Position numbers and translations under genes: made by a program. The notes under the pieces were generated by a model. That model was not told the DNA's origin and searched no databases. It saw only the letters and a list, made by a program, of their open reading frames with translations. A stretch of DNA of 64,000 bases, from assembly GCF_937616625.2 (NCBI RefSeq), contig NC_065576.1:11596501-11660500 (forward strand). The letters run 5' to 3'. This document shows, one piece after another, positions 9,944-22,212 of this stretch. The DNA is from Mercurialis annua. Taxonomy: Eukaryota > Streptophyta > Magnoliopsida > Malpighiales > Euphorbiaceae. Each line of letters starts with the position of its first letter. Position 1 is the first letter of the stretch.

Positions 9944-11466
9944 AGTGTACGATATCGCGCAAGTAATATAACTTGGAAAACCAAGTATCGATCCCACAAG
10001 GAACAATGAACTAAACAACTAATTTCTAATATTCTTTAATTGGCTAGTAGGAAAATAAATGGATTTGTGTAAACTAATGAATTAACTCAAATAGTTAGAC
10101 TAAAAATCTGAAATCAAACAAATAAATTGAAGTTTAAACAATAATGGTAAAAAGCTCAAGGATTGATAATTCCAAATAAACTAGTAGAAGAATGGATTAA
10201 AATTTATCTAGTGATTTTATTATGAATCGAGCTATTCTAATGCACCGAATCCCGCTCTCTCAAGCCTCAAAGATTCAAATAAAATCACAACCTAATTAGC
10301 TAATCAATTATTAACTTGCTCTCACAATATTAAAACTGAATTAAATAATTAAATTGTAATTATGAAGCAAACTCAACGACTACCTAAATTCCAACCCGCT
10401 CTCACGGTGTTTTCCTCTAAGTTTTTAATTACCTATGTCTATTTAATTAACAATCTCTCAATTAGTTAATTAAACACAAAATCATGAACTAAGTGATCAA
10501 ATTAATTCAAGCATTAATCTTAGTAATTAAAACACAATTTTACTCACTTAATAAATCCTAATCCAATTCGAAAACTAATCTAAGTGTTCATATCAATCCC
10601 CGAACAAAGGATTTAGTTACACATGCTTAAGCTTAAATTAAACAAAGAAGAAGATGAAGAATTAAACATAATTAGAACAATAAATACCGGAGTTGTCAAT
10701 TTCGGAAGAATCGTCTAGATTAAACTTGAAATCTTCACAATCGTTCTTTGCAGAAACTAATAATAAACTACTTATAAACTGCTGAGAAATAGAAGCTAAA
10801 ACGCTATTTTAAGAGAATGAAAATAAAACTAATGTAGTCTAAATTATTCTACATCTTAAATTGAGTCTAGTACAAGGTCTTTATATAGTAGGAGAAGTTC
10901 CGGAGTCTTCTAATTTGTATTACAAATCAATTTGTAATAGGAATTGTAATTGTAATTTGAGGAGGAATTTCAGTCCAATTCAAAGTCTGCTGCACGCGTA
11001 ATTTTCTTCTTTCCCGTTCGGGAAACCATAGTTCCGTTCGTGACATGCCCAATTTTAACATGGTTCCCGAACGGGAGCCTCGTTCACGTTCGAAAAAACT
11101 TAAACCGAGAGCTTTGAGATGTTGATTCCTTCTTGAGTCCCGAACGAGACAAGGCCTTCTCGTTCGAGACTCATGCTCATTCTGCATGGTTCCCGTTCGA
11201 GAAACCTTGTTTCGAACGGGAACAACCTATTTTTCTCAATCTCGTTCGTGAATCTTCAATTTCTTCGTCCGCAAGCTACGCTTTTTACTCGTACACGCAA
11301 TCCACCATAAATTTGCCCCAAATAGTCGTTTTTCACCTAATTTCCACTGAAACACTAACAAACACTATTAAACGTAAAAACGCCAAATAATGTATAAAAA
11401 CAATACTACACATGATGAAAACCGAGTAAAATCGACCCTAATTATAGGAGTAAAATACTCCTATCA
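9942..11466 (-). repeat. Athila LTR in inverted orientation, lacking its last ~16 bp
   Basis: Near-perfect reverse complement of 8409-9927. It starts (minus strand) with TGATAGG at 11466, next to plastid-derived DNA rather than a polypurine tract, so it reads as a 5' LTR facing down in coordinate. Its terminal CGATTATTTGCCAACA is missing: the other LTR's end is fused to CAAGTGTACG. A few small indels (about 6 bp net) separate the two LTRs. Confidence 0.85.
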
Positions 11467-13245
11467 CCCATCCCCCCGGTTCCGATCATGGAATAGATGA
11501 AATAAATTAAAAAATGGATTTTTGTTGAAGAAAGAGATCTTATTGGAACTGTCCATATCTATCATCCTTCAGAAACATATCACATCCCGGATATGGTGAA
11601 ATAGGATGAATTGAGACGGTATTTTGTAAATACGTTATTATCTTGAATATATTAACTATTTCTTTATTTTTCGATTGCCTGGAAGGGACAAAAGAAACAT
11701 CTTGCTCTTTCTTCAACAATTTCTGATCTCTAGTGGACACCGTAGGATTCGAACCCAGATGAAGTTCTGACGATCTGTCAGAGAAAAAAGAACGAATGGA
11801 TCTTGTAGGATCCCAAGAAATTCTTCGATTTCTTCCAGAAGCAGATGATTATTCATCTCCTTCTCACCTTCCGTGAATAGCCGGGACATTGAGGAATATC
11901 CAGAAAGGCATTTAGGGAATTGGTCTGATTCTATCTCTGTTCATTCCGTTTGAAGAGAGGAAGGATCCTAAATAATCGATCTTTCTTTTAGTTGTTGAAT
12001 CTTTCTTTGATTGATCAATGTGTGATATTCCGATTCCTCATTACTAATGGAATCGGTCTGATTCTATCTCAGTTCGTTCCGTTTGAAGAAAGGAAGGATC
12101 CCAAAGAATCGATCTTTCTTTTAGTTGTTGAATCTTTCTTTGATTGATCAATGTGTGATATTCCGAATTCTCACTACTAATGGAATCGAAATGATCTCTG
12201 GATTGATCAGAAGATCTCTTCCATTGGATAGAATTCCTTCCTTGAACAAAACTAGATCTTGTGGAATCATATTGAATATTTGACGATATATTCTGTGCCT
12301 TACTAAAAAACCGATCTTTGTTTACCAACCACACATTGTCTAACCAAATTCAATTCTCTCTCGATATGTTCCTCAAAAAATCTGATTCGTACGGATTATT
12401 CCCCCAACTAATGAAGAGATCTTGGCGGAATTGCCACATATGAAGAAACCCTCCACTTCAATTGATATTTTTTCACGAAAAGCAAACATGAGATAAAAAA
12501 AATCCAGTCTTTCACTAAGATTTTGAATAGCTGTCCCGAATTCAAGTTGATTCTGTTTCTCCCCTTCCTCAGAGAAAGACGATCGAACAATTCCCAATCA
12601 TGGTCCTTGCGGATCGGATCATCCATATAATATACAAAAAGAAACTCCAGATATTTGATATCTTTTTCTTTGAATGAGATCTCAATTCCAGCGACGGTTT
12701 CATTAGATATCTTACAATTAGAATCCCTCTTTTTAGTTATTGGAAAAAATCAAGTACTCTCTTTCGGATCCAGGAAAGAGCTCTCAGAGATCTTTTTTCC
12801 TTTTGGAAGATACAGGAGCAAAACAATCAACCTATTGATATTGGAAGACCAAAAGGATTCTTCCAATGTATCATTTCTGGGTCCAATGGAATTCATAAGT
12901 ATAGGAAGAAGCTTTGTCAAATAGAGATTTTTTCTTTCGACCATCTTTCGATTGTTAATACGATATATAAGGACCACTACTACAAATAGTACTACACCCT
13001 TGATCGTGAAATATCGATTTCTTGTTGAAACCCTGTGAATTGCGTGAAAGTAAGATACTCCAAATTCGGGAGTCCAAGAGTTTTATAAAACGTTCTTGAT
13101 GGAAAAAAATGTGAATGAAAGATCCCACAGAATTGAATTGGGTCCATGAATCTAAGAAATAGTGAGAATTCTGGATCTCTCTCAATATCTCTCTCAATTT
13201 GAAAATCCAGGATTTGAATTGTATCAATGGAATCTCATCATCCAT
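11467..13245 (-). pseudogene. ycf2: Plastid-derived ycf2 5' part, decayed
   Basis: Matches the N-terminal part of plastid Ycf2, beginning near [16 protein letters not shown] and running through [51 protein letters not shown] and [17 protein letters not shown]. The frame is broken many times. At least two internal deletions can be read: one of roughly 70 nt after PKEST, between repeated A-runs, and one removing the stretch after EVEGFF. A tandem duplication at 11922-12187 adds a further disruption. The native N-terminal codons are also replaced. The gene is truncated at 11467 by the Athila LTR. Confidence 0.9.
11922..12187. repeat. 133-bp tandem duplication within ycf2 remnant
   Basis: Two adjacent copies starting GGTCTGATTCTATCTC, with about 133 bp between starts and differing at a few sites. 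Plastid ycf2, as I recall the protein, has this stretch once, so the duplication probably arose after transfer or in the donor plastome. Confidence 0.7.
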
Positions 13246-13344
13246 ACATAACGAATTGGTGTGGTATATTCATATCATATAATATGAACAGTAAGAACTA
13301 GCATTCTTAGTGAGACTAGAACTCATAGGGAAGAAAATAGATTT

Positions 13345-13623
13345 GTGGATGGAATCAAATATGCAGTATTTACAGACAAAAGTATTCGGTTATTGGGGAA
13401 AAATCAATATACTTTTAATGTCGAATCAGGATCAACTAGGACAGAAATAAAGCATTGGGTCGAACTCTTCTTTGGTGTGAAGGTAATAGCTATGAATAGC
13501 CATCGACTCCCGGGAAAGGGTAGAAGAATGAGACCTATTATGGGACATACAATGCATTACAGACGTATGATCACTCTTCAACTGGGTTATTCTATTCCAC
13601 CTCTTAGAAAGAAAAGAGCTTAA
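13345..13623 (+). pseudogene. rpl23: Plastid-derived rpl23, near-full-length frame
   Basis: A 92-codon open frame matching plastid ribosomal protein uL23, from [20 protein letters not shown] to the C-terminal [10 protein letters not shown]. The usual plastid protein is 93 residues; one Ile of the MIITLQ stretch is missing. It lies in the native position, upstream of rpl2 and divergent from ycf2. Although still open, it sits among clearly decayed plastid genes without a nuclear transit peptide, so it is most likely a passive remnant. Confidence 0.85.
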
Positions 13624-13641
13624 ATCAAAATACTTAATAGC

Positions 13642-14032
13642 ATGGCGATACATTTATACAAAACCTCTACCCCGAGTACACGCAATGGAGCCGTAGACAG
13701 TCAAGTGAAATCCAATACACGAAATAATTTGATCTATGGATAGCATCATTGTGGTAAAGGCCGTAATGCCAGAGGAATCATTACCGCAAGGCATAGAGGG
13801 GGAGGTCATAAGCGTCTATACCGTAAAATCGATTTGCGACGGAATGAAAAAGACATATATGGCAGAATCGTAACCATAGAATACGACCCTAATCGAAATG
13901 CATACATTTGTCTCATACACTATGGGGATGGTGAGAAGAGATATATTTTACATCCCAGAGGGGCTATAATTGGAGATACCATTCTTTCTGGTACAGAAGT
14001 TCCTATAAAAATGGGAAATGCCCTACCTTTGA
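13642..14032 (+). pseudogene. rpl2: Plastid-derived rpl2 exon 1 with premature stop
   Basis: ATG at 13642 starts [20 protein letters not shown], the plastid ribosomal protein uL2 N-terminus. A TAG at 13741-13743 replaces the expected Gln codon after NLIYG, consistent with a C-to-T change. The rest of exon 1 is readable to [11 protein letters not shown]. It is followed by the plastid group II intron boundary GTGCGGTTT at 14033 and intron sequence to about 14410; exon 2 is absent. Confidence 0.88.
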
Positions 14033-14410
14033 GTGCGGTTTGAACTATTGATTTACGTAATTGGAAAAATAACCAATTAGGTTTACGAAAAAACCTAGAA
14101 ATCGATCACTGATCCAAATTGAATACCTCTACAGGATAGACCTCAACAGAAAACTGAAGAGTAACGGCAGCAAGTGATTGAGTTCAGTAGTTCCTCATAG
14201 AAAATTATTGACTCTAGAGATATAGTAATATGGAGAAGATAAAATTGTTTCAAGCACCGACAGAACCAGAAGCACCCCTTGTTTCAAAGAGAGGAGGACG
14301 GGTTATTCACATTTCATTTGATGGTCAGAGGCGAATTGAAAGCTAAGCAGTGGTAATTCAAAAGATTCCCCGGGGAAAAAATAGAAATGTCTCCTACGTG
14401 ATAGCAGTTC

Positions 14411-15250
14411 ACGGTTACGGTCCAGACACCCAGCTTAGACGGCAGTGATTCAGTTCACGGTAAAAGGCGCATGTTGTGTAGGTTGAGACCCATACAATAG
14501 TCTAATTTGTAGGGTTTCATCTGGATCAAGTAATTGGTAATATTTTTATATATACAATTGTTTTACATATATACCGTTTGAATATTCATTTGTAAATGTG
14601 TGAACTCACTCAAAAATATTTATATTTCTGGTCATCCCCAATGTTTACCTTTCAGGTTATCAAGTACGAGGTCGGACTTCCACAATAATTGTGGAAGTCA
14701 ATGTCTGCCATACCTCTAGAGCTGCAAGTAGTTAGATGCCGGGAAGTCTATCTTTTTGTTTACAGCAGTTCAAACTTATTTTGATAGACTATGATTTGAA
14801 CTAATGTATATATATGATTGAAAAGCTGTCTTTTCTAAAATGCTTTAACCAGTTGTTTGAGATATACATTGATTTCATGTTTTTGGCATATTAGGATTGT
14901 ATTGGAAACAGAGCATGTAGGGTCATATGAGATTAATGTTTGCGCTCTGTTTTCTTGAAATACAATCGGGATTTTATGAACTTGGTTTTCAGAAATGTGT
15001 TTTTCTTAAACGAGAAAAGGTTTTAACGGTATTTTTTGAAAACAGATCATACGTGATGTATGGTCTTGAATTGCGATCGCATTTTAATAAAGGTGTTAAA
15101 GTATTTCTGCAATGAGGTTGCAAACCTTTTTATGTTTTAAAACACAAAAAATTATAAAGGTTTTTAGGCTTGCTACGGGTTTCAGAGCAATCACTCCCAT
15201 TCCCTAGCGCCGGTCTCAGCTCGAATTTTGAATGGAAATCGGGTCGTGAC
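14411..15250 (+). repeat. Ty3-type LTR fragment, 3' part
   Basis: Ends with CTAGCGCCGGTCTCAGC and GGGTCGTGACA, resembling the 3' end of a Tekay/Del-type LTR. A related end occurs in the opposite orientation at 34448-35050, sharing the GACCGGCGCTAG core and the nearby CCCGTAGCAAG/CCCGTAACAAG block. The 5' boundary is uncertain. A 62-codon open frame at 14927-15115 looks spurious. Confidence 0.45.
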
Positions 15251-16372
15251 ACTAATACAATCCTAACAATCATGAATCAAGAATAAACCCAAAATTTAAA
15301 CTTCGTCTTCATCACCCAAACTTAGGGCCGAATGCCTTTGGCATTTTTCATATCCAAAATTCCAATCACAACAATACTTAACATAAACAATACACCAGAT
15401 ACATTATCCTCATGACTATTACAAATTCCCTATGCTTAAACACCATTCAAACACTTCCATTAAAAGATCAAAATTTTTAGAATTCATCTTACCTCCATGC
15501 CGTAGGTTCCTATTCTCCAATTCACTATCACTTTGCTCCAAACAAACTCAAGAACACATCACCTAATCATTTAAGCAGAATTCCCAGAATTCAATCTCAA
15601 AACCGAACTGAAACACTGAAAACCCTAACCATAAACACTCATCCTTACCTCAAATTTATTCCACAATCAAATAGAGGATCATTTCCTCCTTTCGTGGCCG
15701 CGAGAATCGCTCAATTCCGTTAAAAATTGAGAAAGATATGATAGTTTGAAAATGTTTGGTACGAACTTCAAAGGGGAAGAAAGAGTTGCTGGATTTTGCT
15801 AGCTGAAATAGAATGAATTGTTTAGTTTAAAACTCAATCCATTTTCCTTATATATTTATGAAAAAAGGTCTCCTTTAGTCATTAAAGAAATCGACTTAAA
15901 CCGTTTCGATTTCTAACTTAAAACTTGTTCGATTTCGTCCGTCGAACGCTAAACCTTTTAGGTCCGATCAACTCCATATTATTTATTTATCACTTATGTT
16001 ACTTAGTTCTGACTAAAGTGCCACTTTGGCTCAAAGTGGCTAAAAGCTCACTCTAGCTAAAAACGGTTAAGTTTCACTTAAACTCAAATTTCCAAATAAT
16101 CGTCGTACTAACTTTCCGGAAATCCTTTTCCGATTAATTGTTATTAATATTTTACGAACATTGTCGTGAAAATTATTAGCTCAGAACGTATATCTTATTT
16201 TATATTAAGTCCCGCTAATAATTGGCCCAATAGTGATTCACTTGATAAATTTAGTCCAACTACGTTTCTTAGCTCGATTCTCACTTCCAACCTTTCGGTC
16301 CTTAATTTCATAATTTCCATATAGCACGTCCTAGTACTTTATTAGTATCTTATTAGATTACGGGGTATTACA
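15251..16372 (-). repeat. Ty3-type LTR fragment, 5' part
   Basis: On the minus strand it starts TGTAATACCCCGTAATC, the usual start of Tekay/Del-type LTRs. A TATA-like CATATATATAAGG follows near 15855 and the fragment runs to about 15252, where it meets the oppositely oriented 3' LTR fragment. Both fragments share TTAGGATTGTATT near their junction, so they may belong to one family. Confidence 0.45.
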
Positions 16373-16779
16373 TATACATTTCTGATTTTTTTGCCTGGTG
16401 ATTAAGTGAGTCATAATTCTTTGACAATAGGTCTGCAACAAGTTAATTTTGGAGAACACCTACATGCTTTCACGCGTAATGATTTGCATGATTTTAATCA
16501 TGCTCGTAGTGAGTTGCGTGGGTCAGGTTTAGGAGCTATTATTGATGTGCATGGTATAGGTTTGCAACGTGAGACTCCTAATATTGATTTGCATGGGATG
16601 AACTATCATGCACGTGATAGGAGGATGCAGTTAGGTAAACGATTTTGCATAGGAATAATCATAATGTGAGTCTGTTGTTGTAGCATCGTGATGGGTTATG
16701 GGGACAGCTTATTCTTCCGTTCAAATATATTTGAAAGTCATTAGCTTCGCCTTAGGTTAAGTATTTTCTTGCTTTGCAC
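16373..16779. other. No recognised gene
   Basis: An 87-codon open frame (16406-16669, plus) encodes a His-rich peptide of no recognised family. It may be a retroelement remnant, because a LINE-like tail follows directly. Confidence 0.4.
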
Positions 16780-17340
16780 AATAGAGTTCTATCACTCGAT
16801 TTTTTGGTGAATTACTTTATTATTTCAGTGGATAATTTTTTGTGCTCGTTATGTAGGATGGTGGAAATGCAAGCTCATATTACTGTTCACTATAGATTTG
16901 CTAAGAATTTTTGGTGTGAGGCTATGCATAAGTTGGATGTTACTTTGACTTTTCCTATCTCAGTGGTGGATTTTATGACATAATGACATGAAATTATTCC
17001 CAGAGGTTTTTATTGGAAGCTGTGGCAGGTTTTTTGGTCTCTATGGGTGTGTGAATTATTGAAATGCAGGAATAGTAGAGTTTTTCAGAATAAATTACGT
17101 ACCAAGCAAAGAAGTGGCGATCTTTAATTGTTTCTCGAAGGCGGTTTTTATTTTCAAGATATTTAATAAAATAAATTCTTATTCGGGTTTGCATTTCTTT
17201 AAAAGTTCTTATTGTATCTTGTTCTACGGATTTCAATTTTATTTTTTTGGTTTTTTCTTTTAGTCATAACTCTTAGTGTGTCAGCTAATGAGTACCATTT
17301 TTTGTGCGAAAATTTTGATGTCACATCTTGTGGCTTTTAA
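16780..17340 (+). pseudogene. L1-type LINE fragment (zf-RVT end)
   Basis: Translation across 16850-17100 gives FWCEAMHKLDVTLTFP, stop codons, then WKLWQVFWSLWVCELLKCRN and RVFQNK. This fits the tail of the zf-RVT region of plant LINEs (pattern 'W..lp....W.IW..RN.r.F..k'). Frameshifts and stops make it a relic. The T-rich and A-rich segments to 17360 could be its 3' end. Confidence 0.5.
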
Positions 17341-18860
17341 TGTAATTATTATTCATAAAAAAAGTTTCATGTTTAATAGATTTCCAGTTTATTTCCAGCT
17401 TTTCAGTTATTGCAAATTTTATCTATTCTATTATGATTAAAGATTATATCTATTATTTTTTGTATAGCATGATATTAATAATTGGAAGTATATCAGTAAA
17501 TTAATAATCTCAATAAGATGATAAGTCATAAAATTTAATTGTGTGCATGAACTCGGATCTTTTAGTACGATGTATATGGTCATAGGCATCTAAAAGTGAG
17601 TTAGATATATTAATTGGTATAAAAGGTAGTTCTAACACAATCAGGTGATGATTTCATTCTAGATCAGGTCACGAGATTGTAACAAATTTAAGTGAAACCA
17701 ACCACATCAAATTCACAGACCGTTCGTCCCGTTTTCAAATATTATCACTTATCTAATTTAATATAAGCTCGCAATAACTTTCATCAGCTTATAAAATTTT
17801 CATGTTTGTTAGATTTCCAGTTTATTTCCAGCTTCTCAGTTATTGCAAATTTAAGGACTATATAACATTTTATTTCCAGCTTTTCCAGTTTATTAGTGAA
17901 TATAATTTTATTATGATTATTGCGCCTTTCTTAAAAAAAATCACCAATTTCTATTAAAAAATAAAATATTGAAATTATTATTAAATATTGACCCTAAAGT
18001 ATAGACTAGTTTATCAAACAAATTGAATTTAAATTAGATTGATTGTATAATATAAAAAATTAATCAATTTAATTTCTTTTTTCGGGAGAAAGATAGGTGT
18101 TAGTTGTTGGAATGCTAATTATGATTAAGAATTCAAATGTAATGAAAAAATAAAATTAAGTGTATAAATGGTCATGGGAAAAACTAAAATATATAGATAA
18201 TTAAAACATTAAAAAATTGATATATGATTTGTCTCATATAAAAAGACACACATTGTCATAATTATAATGTCCCATTTAAAAAAAATAATTTTTTTTGCCA
18301 ATTTGTTTTTTAAACTTCTAATAGTTTAATGATAAAATACAATTTATTAATTAACAAATAATCAAATTATTATAAAGCAACAAATGTTATTAACGTCCAT
18401 GACTATTTGTTTTAATGGTTTATTGTTCTCTTTAGTAACAGAAAATAATAATAAAAATTAAAGATATATAATTAAAAAGACTAAGATAACAACATAATAA
18501 TATGAATTAAGTCTTCTAAATTCCATATAAACTTAACTGAAATTAATTAAATTGAATAGATGAAATATATATTTAATCAAAATTATATTTCAAAGATTTT
18601 AAATGCATTTATACTTAGATAAAATTATGTAGAACAAATTTATTAATTGTCTAAAAAATATATATTTATAATTAATAATTTAAAAAGCTCTTGAGTATTG
18701 ATCATGACACACAAAACGAGTGGTATGTTTTAGAAATTTTTATGATCTGATGATTTTAACTTCTACATAAACTGATAATTGATGAATAATCATTGGTATA
18801 AATATTCCTAGGATGACTATTTATTTTAAATATTTTTGAAATCGGGTGACTTAAAATTTT
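17341..18860. other. AT-rich intergenic DNA with a direct repeat
   Basis: No coding signal. A ~55-bp segment containing GATTTCCAGTTTATTTCCAG occurs twice, at about 17365-17420 and 17799-17855, in the same orientation, perhaps a local duplication or a repeat remnant. Confidence 0.6.
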
Positions 18861-19093
18861 GTTTATTTATAGAGAAATTCTTAGATAAATCGAGTCTACC
18901 ACGTCATCCGTAAGTTAAACCATTCATAATGCAACACGCAATAAAATGATGGCAATATCATAATATCACCATTAAGATGGATGCATTTATTGCATAATTA
19001 TTACGATATTGTCATCATTTTAATGAGGTGTTATATTATAAATGACTTAATTATGGTAGACTCGGTCTACCTAAAAATTTCTCCTATTTATAA
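18861..19093. mobile_element. Foldback MITE (family 1)
   Basis: Imperfect inverted termini: the left GTTTATTTATAGAGAAATTC resembles the complement of the right GAAATTT...CCTATTTATAAC. Internal mirrored blocks include GAGTCTACCACGTCATCCG-like and GATGGCAATATC-like sequences. A related element with the same CACGTCATCCGTA core lies at 55680-55915. Non-coding. Confidence 0.6.
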
Positions 19094-19390
19094 CAAAGGA
19101 GTTAAACACATTAATAATATTACTATAGCAACGATTAAAAAAAAAAATCGAAATGGAAGGCCCATATGGTGAAATTAGAAGAAATGCTTATCCCGGGGTT
19201 AGGGAACACAACCACGTGCTTGCTCATGGCCTTCACGCTCAAAACCCTCAATTTAAGGACTAGTTATTTATTAACCATTACATATTTTATAAACTTTTAA
19301 AATATTAATGTGGTTTTCGAGCGTGTGTATGGTGGAACATCTTTTCTTTTAGTATTTTTTTCCCCAATAGGTAGCTTACAAAGCAAGGAA
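19094..19390. other. Nothing recognised
   Basis: Short AT-rich spacer between a MITE and a LINE; no supported gene. Confidence 0.6.
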
Positions 19391-22182
19391 CTAATAAGCT
19401 AGGATATATTCATAAAAAAAAAAACTGGGATATTTTAAAACATTATAATTTCTAAACTTAGCTTTTTCCAACTGAACCAGATGATGAACTTCCTTGTTAT
19501 TCGTCCTTTTGATCCATATGATTTGGTAATCTTCAAAGGAGGGTAAAAGTAACCAAATATCATGACAGAGACCCCAACAAGAGGCCAATAAACAAGAACC
19601 TGAATTGACCGAGTTGGAATCTGGATGGCATCTCCTTTAAAGATCACCTTCCGCCAGTCTTTCCTTTTCGCCACAGAATAGCTTCTCCGAGCGCTATGAA
19701 TTCCATGATGCCCGGATCCCAAACATCTCTAAAGGAAAGAGCAAATTTGCCCAAGAGAGTGCCCGAACTAGATTTGGCTAGTCCCGCTACCGAGCCAACC
19801 TTGAGCCTTGAATTTACACCACCATTATAAGTGATGATTATAGAGTCTTTTGAGATATGAGTCCCTGATGGAGGTAACCTTGGCTGCCTGGAAGTTAGTC
19901 TCTCCATTGCTTTGACCTTAACGAGATCGGTGGCTTGGCCGTCTTCGAATTCCTTTCGAGATTGCATTGATGCAGGTTTGTTCTTCTACTGTCCAATGTA
20001 GGGCTTGAAATATTTTGGCATCTCTCGCCTTTCATATTGACCAAATTGTGAAGACAAACAGAAATATGAGTTTATCCGAATGCTGCTGGGCAGATAAGCT
20101 GCTAATCTTAAATTTCCAAAGCAAATCAAAGGAGTTATCTGGAAGAGCACTAGCATTAAGATGGAGTTCAGACAGGAACCACACACGCTGGGCAAAATGG
20201 AAACCGAAGAAGACATGAAACACTGATTCCTCATCTTGATAATGAGGGCAAGCCAGGTTACTTTCAATTCGCCTATTCAACGCTTTAGTTACCGGGATAC
20301 CGTTATGGAGAATTTTCCAGATGAAGATGCAGATATTATTAGAGATGTTTAGAGCCCAAAGGTATTTCCAATCCTGTTTTTCAAATCTTATAGTTGAGTT
20401 CCTCAAAACCTCATGAGAGTGTCTATGGCTCAGATGAATATAGTTTTCTGATTTAACAGAATAACATCCATCCTTATTATAATGCCAGATTAGTCTATTA
20501 GGGGCAAACAATAATGGATGGGTAAGGAGAGGATGAGCTCTCCATCGGCATCACTAAATATGGACTTAATCAAAATTTCCTTCCAACAATTGTTCACTGA
20601 ATCTATAAGGTCTGAAACCTCCCTGGGGATCTGATGCTCACTAATTCCAGTTCGCACCTTAGGTAAAAATTCATTGTCTCTAGGAATCCAGGGATCAAGC
20701 ATAGTTCTGATGCGAGAGCCATTATTACACTGCCATCTAAGACCTTTTTTTAGTAGGGCCAAACCTTTAAGGATGCTCTTCCAACCCCAAGAGGGATTGG
20801 AACCTCGAGTTGCTTCCAGCAGAGAGGAGGAACGAAAATATCTTCCTTTAAGTAATTGGTATATGATGCTGTCTGGATTATTCAAAATATTTCAGCTCTG
20901 CTTGGCCAGTAGGGCAATGTTGAATACTTCCAGATCTCTAATACCTAATCCTCCTTCTCACTTGCTTCAGCACATCTTGGTCCAAGCCACCCAGGCCGTA
21001 CGCCTGTCTTCACCATGCTGCCCCCACCAAAATTTGCCAATGAGGCTGTTGATACGGCTACACAGAGATTTGGGCTTCAAGAAACACATCATAGCATACA
21101 CAGGTATAACCATGAGCACAGATTTAATAAGCACTTCCTTGCCTCCCTGCAAGATATATTTTGTTTTCCATCCACTTAGCTTATTTTGAAGGGTCATTAA
21201 TAGGCTTGCAAAGGTGATGTTTTTTTATCTATGGATTTGAGCTGGAAAACATAGGTACTTGTCTACCGAAGTCATCGAGGAGAGATCCAGCGAGCTCATG
21301 ACATTATCCATGATATTTGAATGAGTATTCCCACTAAAGAAAACTGAGGATTTCCCTAGGTTGATAATTTTCCAGTAGCCTTACCATAATGGTTTATAAT
21401 TCTTCTAATGGCATCAATAGTGGTTGAATTGATCTTTGCAAATATCAGTGAATCATCTGCAAAGAATAGGTGACTTTATTGCGGGGCAGTAACGATTAAT
21501 GCTGATACCTGCTAATTGCTTGTTGGCAATTTCTCTCTTTATCATGTGGGATAAACCTTCTGCACAAAAAAAAAATAACAAAGATGAGAGAGGGTCTCCT
21601 TGTCTCAGTCACCTGGAAGGTTGAAAAAAAATCCTTTAGTTCTCCATTGATAAGAACATAATATGTAACAGAGGTAATGCAATTCATGATCCAGCCAGTA
21701 AATTTATCATCAAATCCCGAAGCTTTGAGGATTTCTTTCAAATAACCGCATTTTACTCGGTCATAAGCCTTGCTAATATCCAGTTTCACCACTAGATAGT
21801 CGCTTTTTCCCGTGGTTTTAATTTTGAGGAATTGCAACAATTCATGGGCAATCAAGATGTTGTCTGAAATCGCTCTCCCTTAAATGAAGGAATTTTGAGA
21901 ACTAACTACAATCTGAGGAAGCACTTTCTATAATCTGGCTGCAATGATCTTGAAGATTACCTTATAAAACACTGAACATAGGCTAATTGGTCTGAAGTCA
22001 ATCACCGAGGTTGGAGTTTGAACATTAGGGATAAGGGAAATGATTGTATGATTTAGACTACACAGAAATATTCCTCCATTGAAAAACTCTATGACTAAAT
22101 TGGTAATATCAGGACCTATTATGTACCTGAAATGATGAAAAAGAACCCATGAACATCTTTTCACTCCTCCTTGAGTTAACAT
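19391..22182 (-). mobile_element. Degenerate L1-type LINE (RT, zf-RVT, RNase H)
   Basis: Minus-strand relic of a non-LTR retrotransposon pol, with domains in native order. RT N-terminal part: IDFRPISLCSVFYKVI (22182-21928). RT core: VVKLDISKAYDRVKCGYLKE (21855-21496). Catalytic FADDSL: near 21455. Post-RT region: LSGWKTKYILQGGKEVLIKS and FWWG (21197-20967). zf-RVT: WKILHNGIPVTKALNRR (20511-20032). RNase H-like region: 19967-19435. The endonuclease and ORF1 are missing, which is 5' truncation as is usual for LINEs. Frameshifts and stops separate the open segments. Confidence 0.85.
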
Positions 22183-22212
22183 GTAAATACTCGAAGTTTA
22201 ATTTAAAAAAGA

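Larger units (their letters stand above)
11467..14410. other. Nuclear insert of plastid DNA (NUPT)
   Basis: About 2.9 kb of decayed plastid inverted-repeat DNA holding ycf2 (minus), rpl23 (plus) and rpl2 exon 1 plus the start of its intron (plus), in native plastid order. trnI-CAU, normally between rpl23 and ycf2, is absent. Frameshifts, internal deletions and a stop codon show that it is nuclear and non-functional. Its left end is cut by the Athila LTR; its right end fades in the rpl2 intron around 14410. Confidence 0.9.

Noticed and set aside
13262..13345. Expected plastid trnI-CAU between ycf2 and rpl23
   Set aside because: The 74-nt tRNA sequence is not present; only the rpl23 leader remains.
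11540..13653. Many short open frames on both strands of the plastid insert
   Set aside because: They are pieces or shadows of ycf2 and rpl23, not separate genes.
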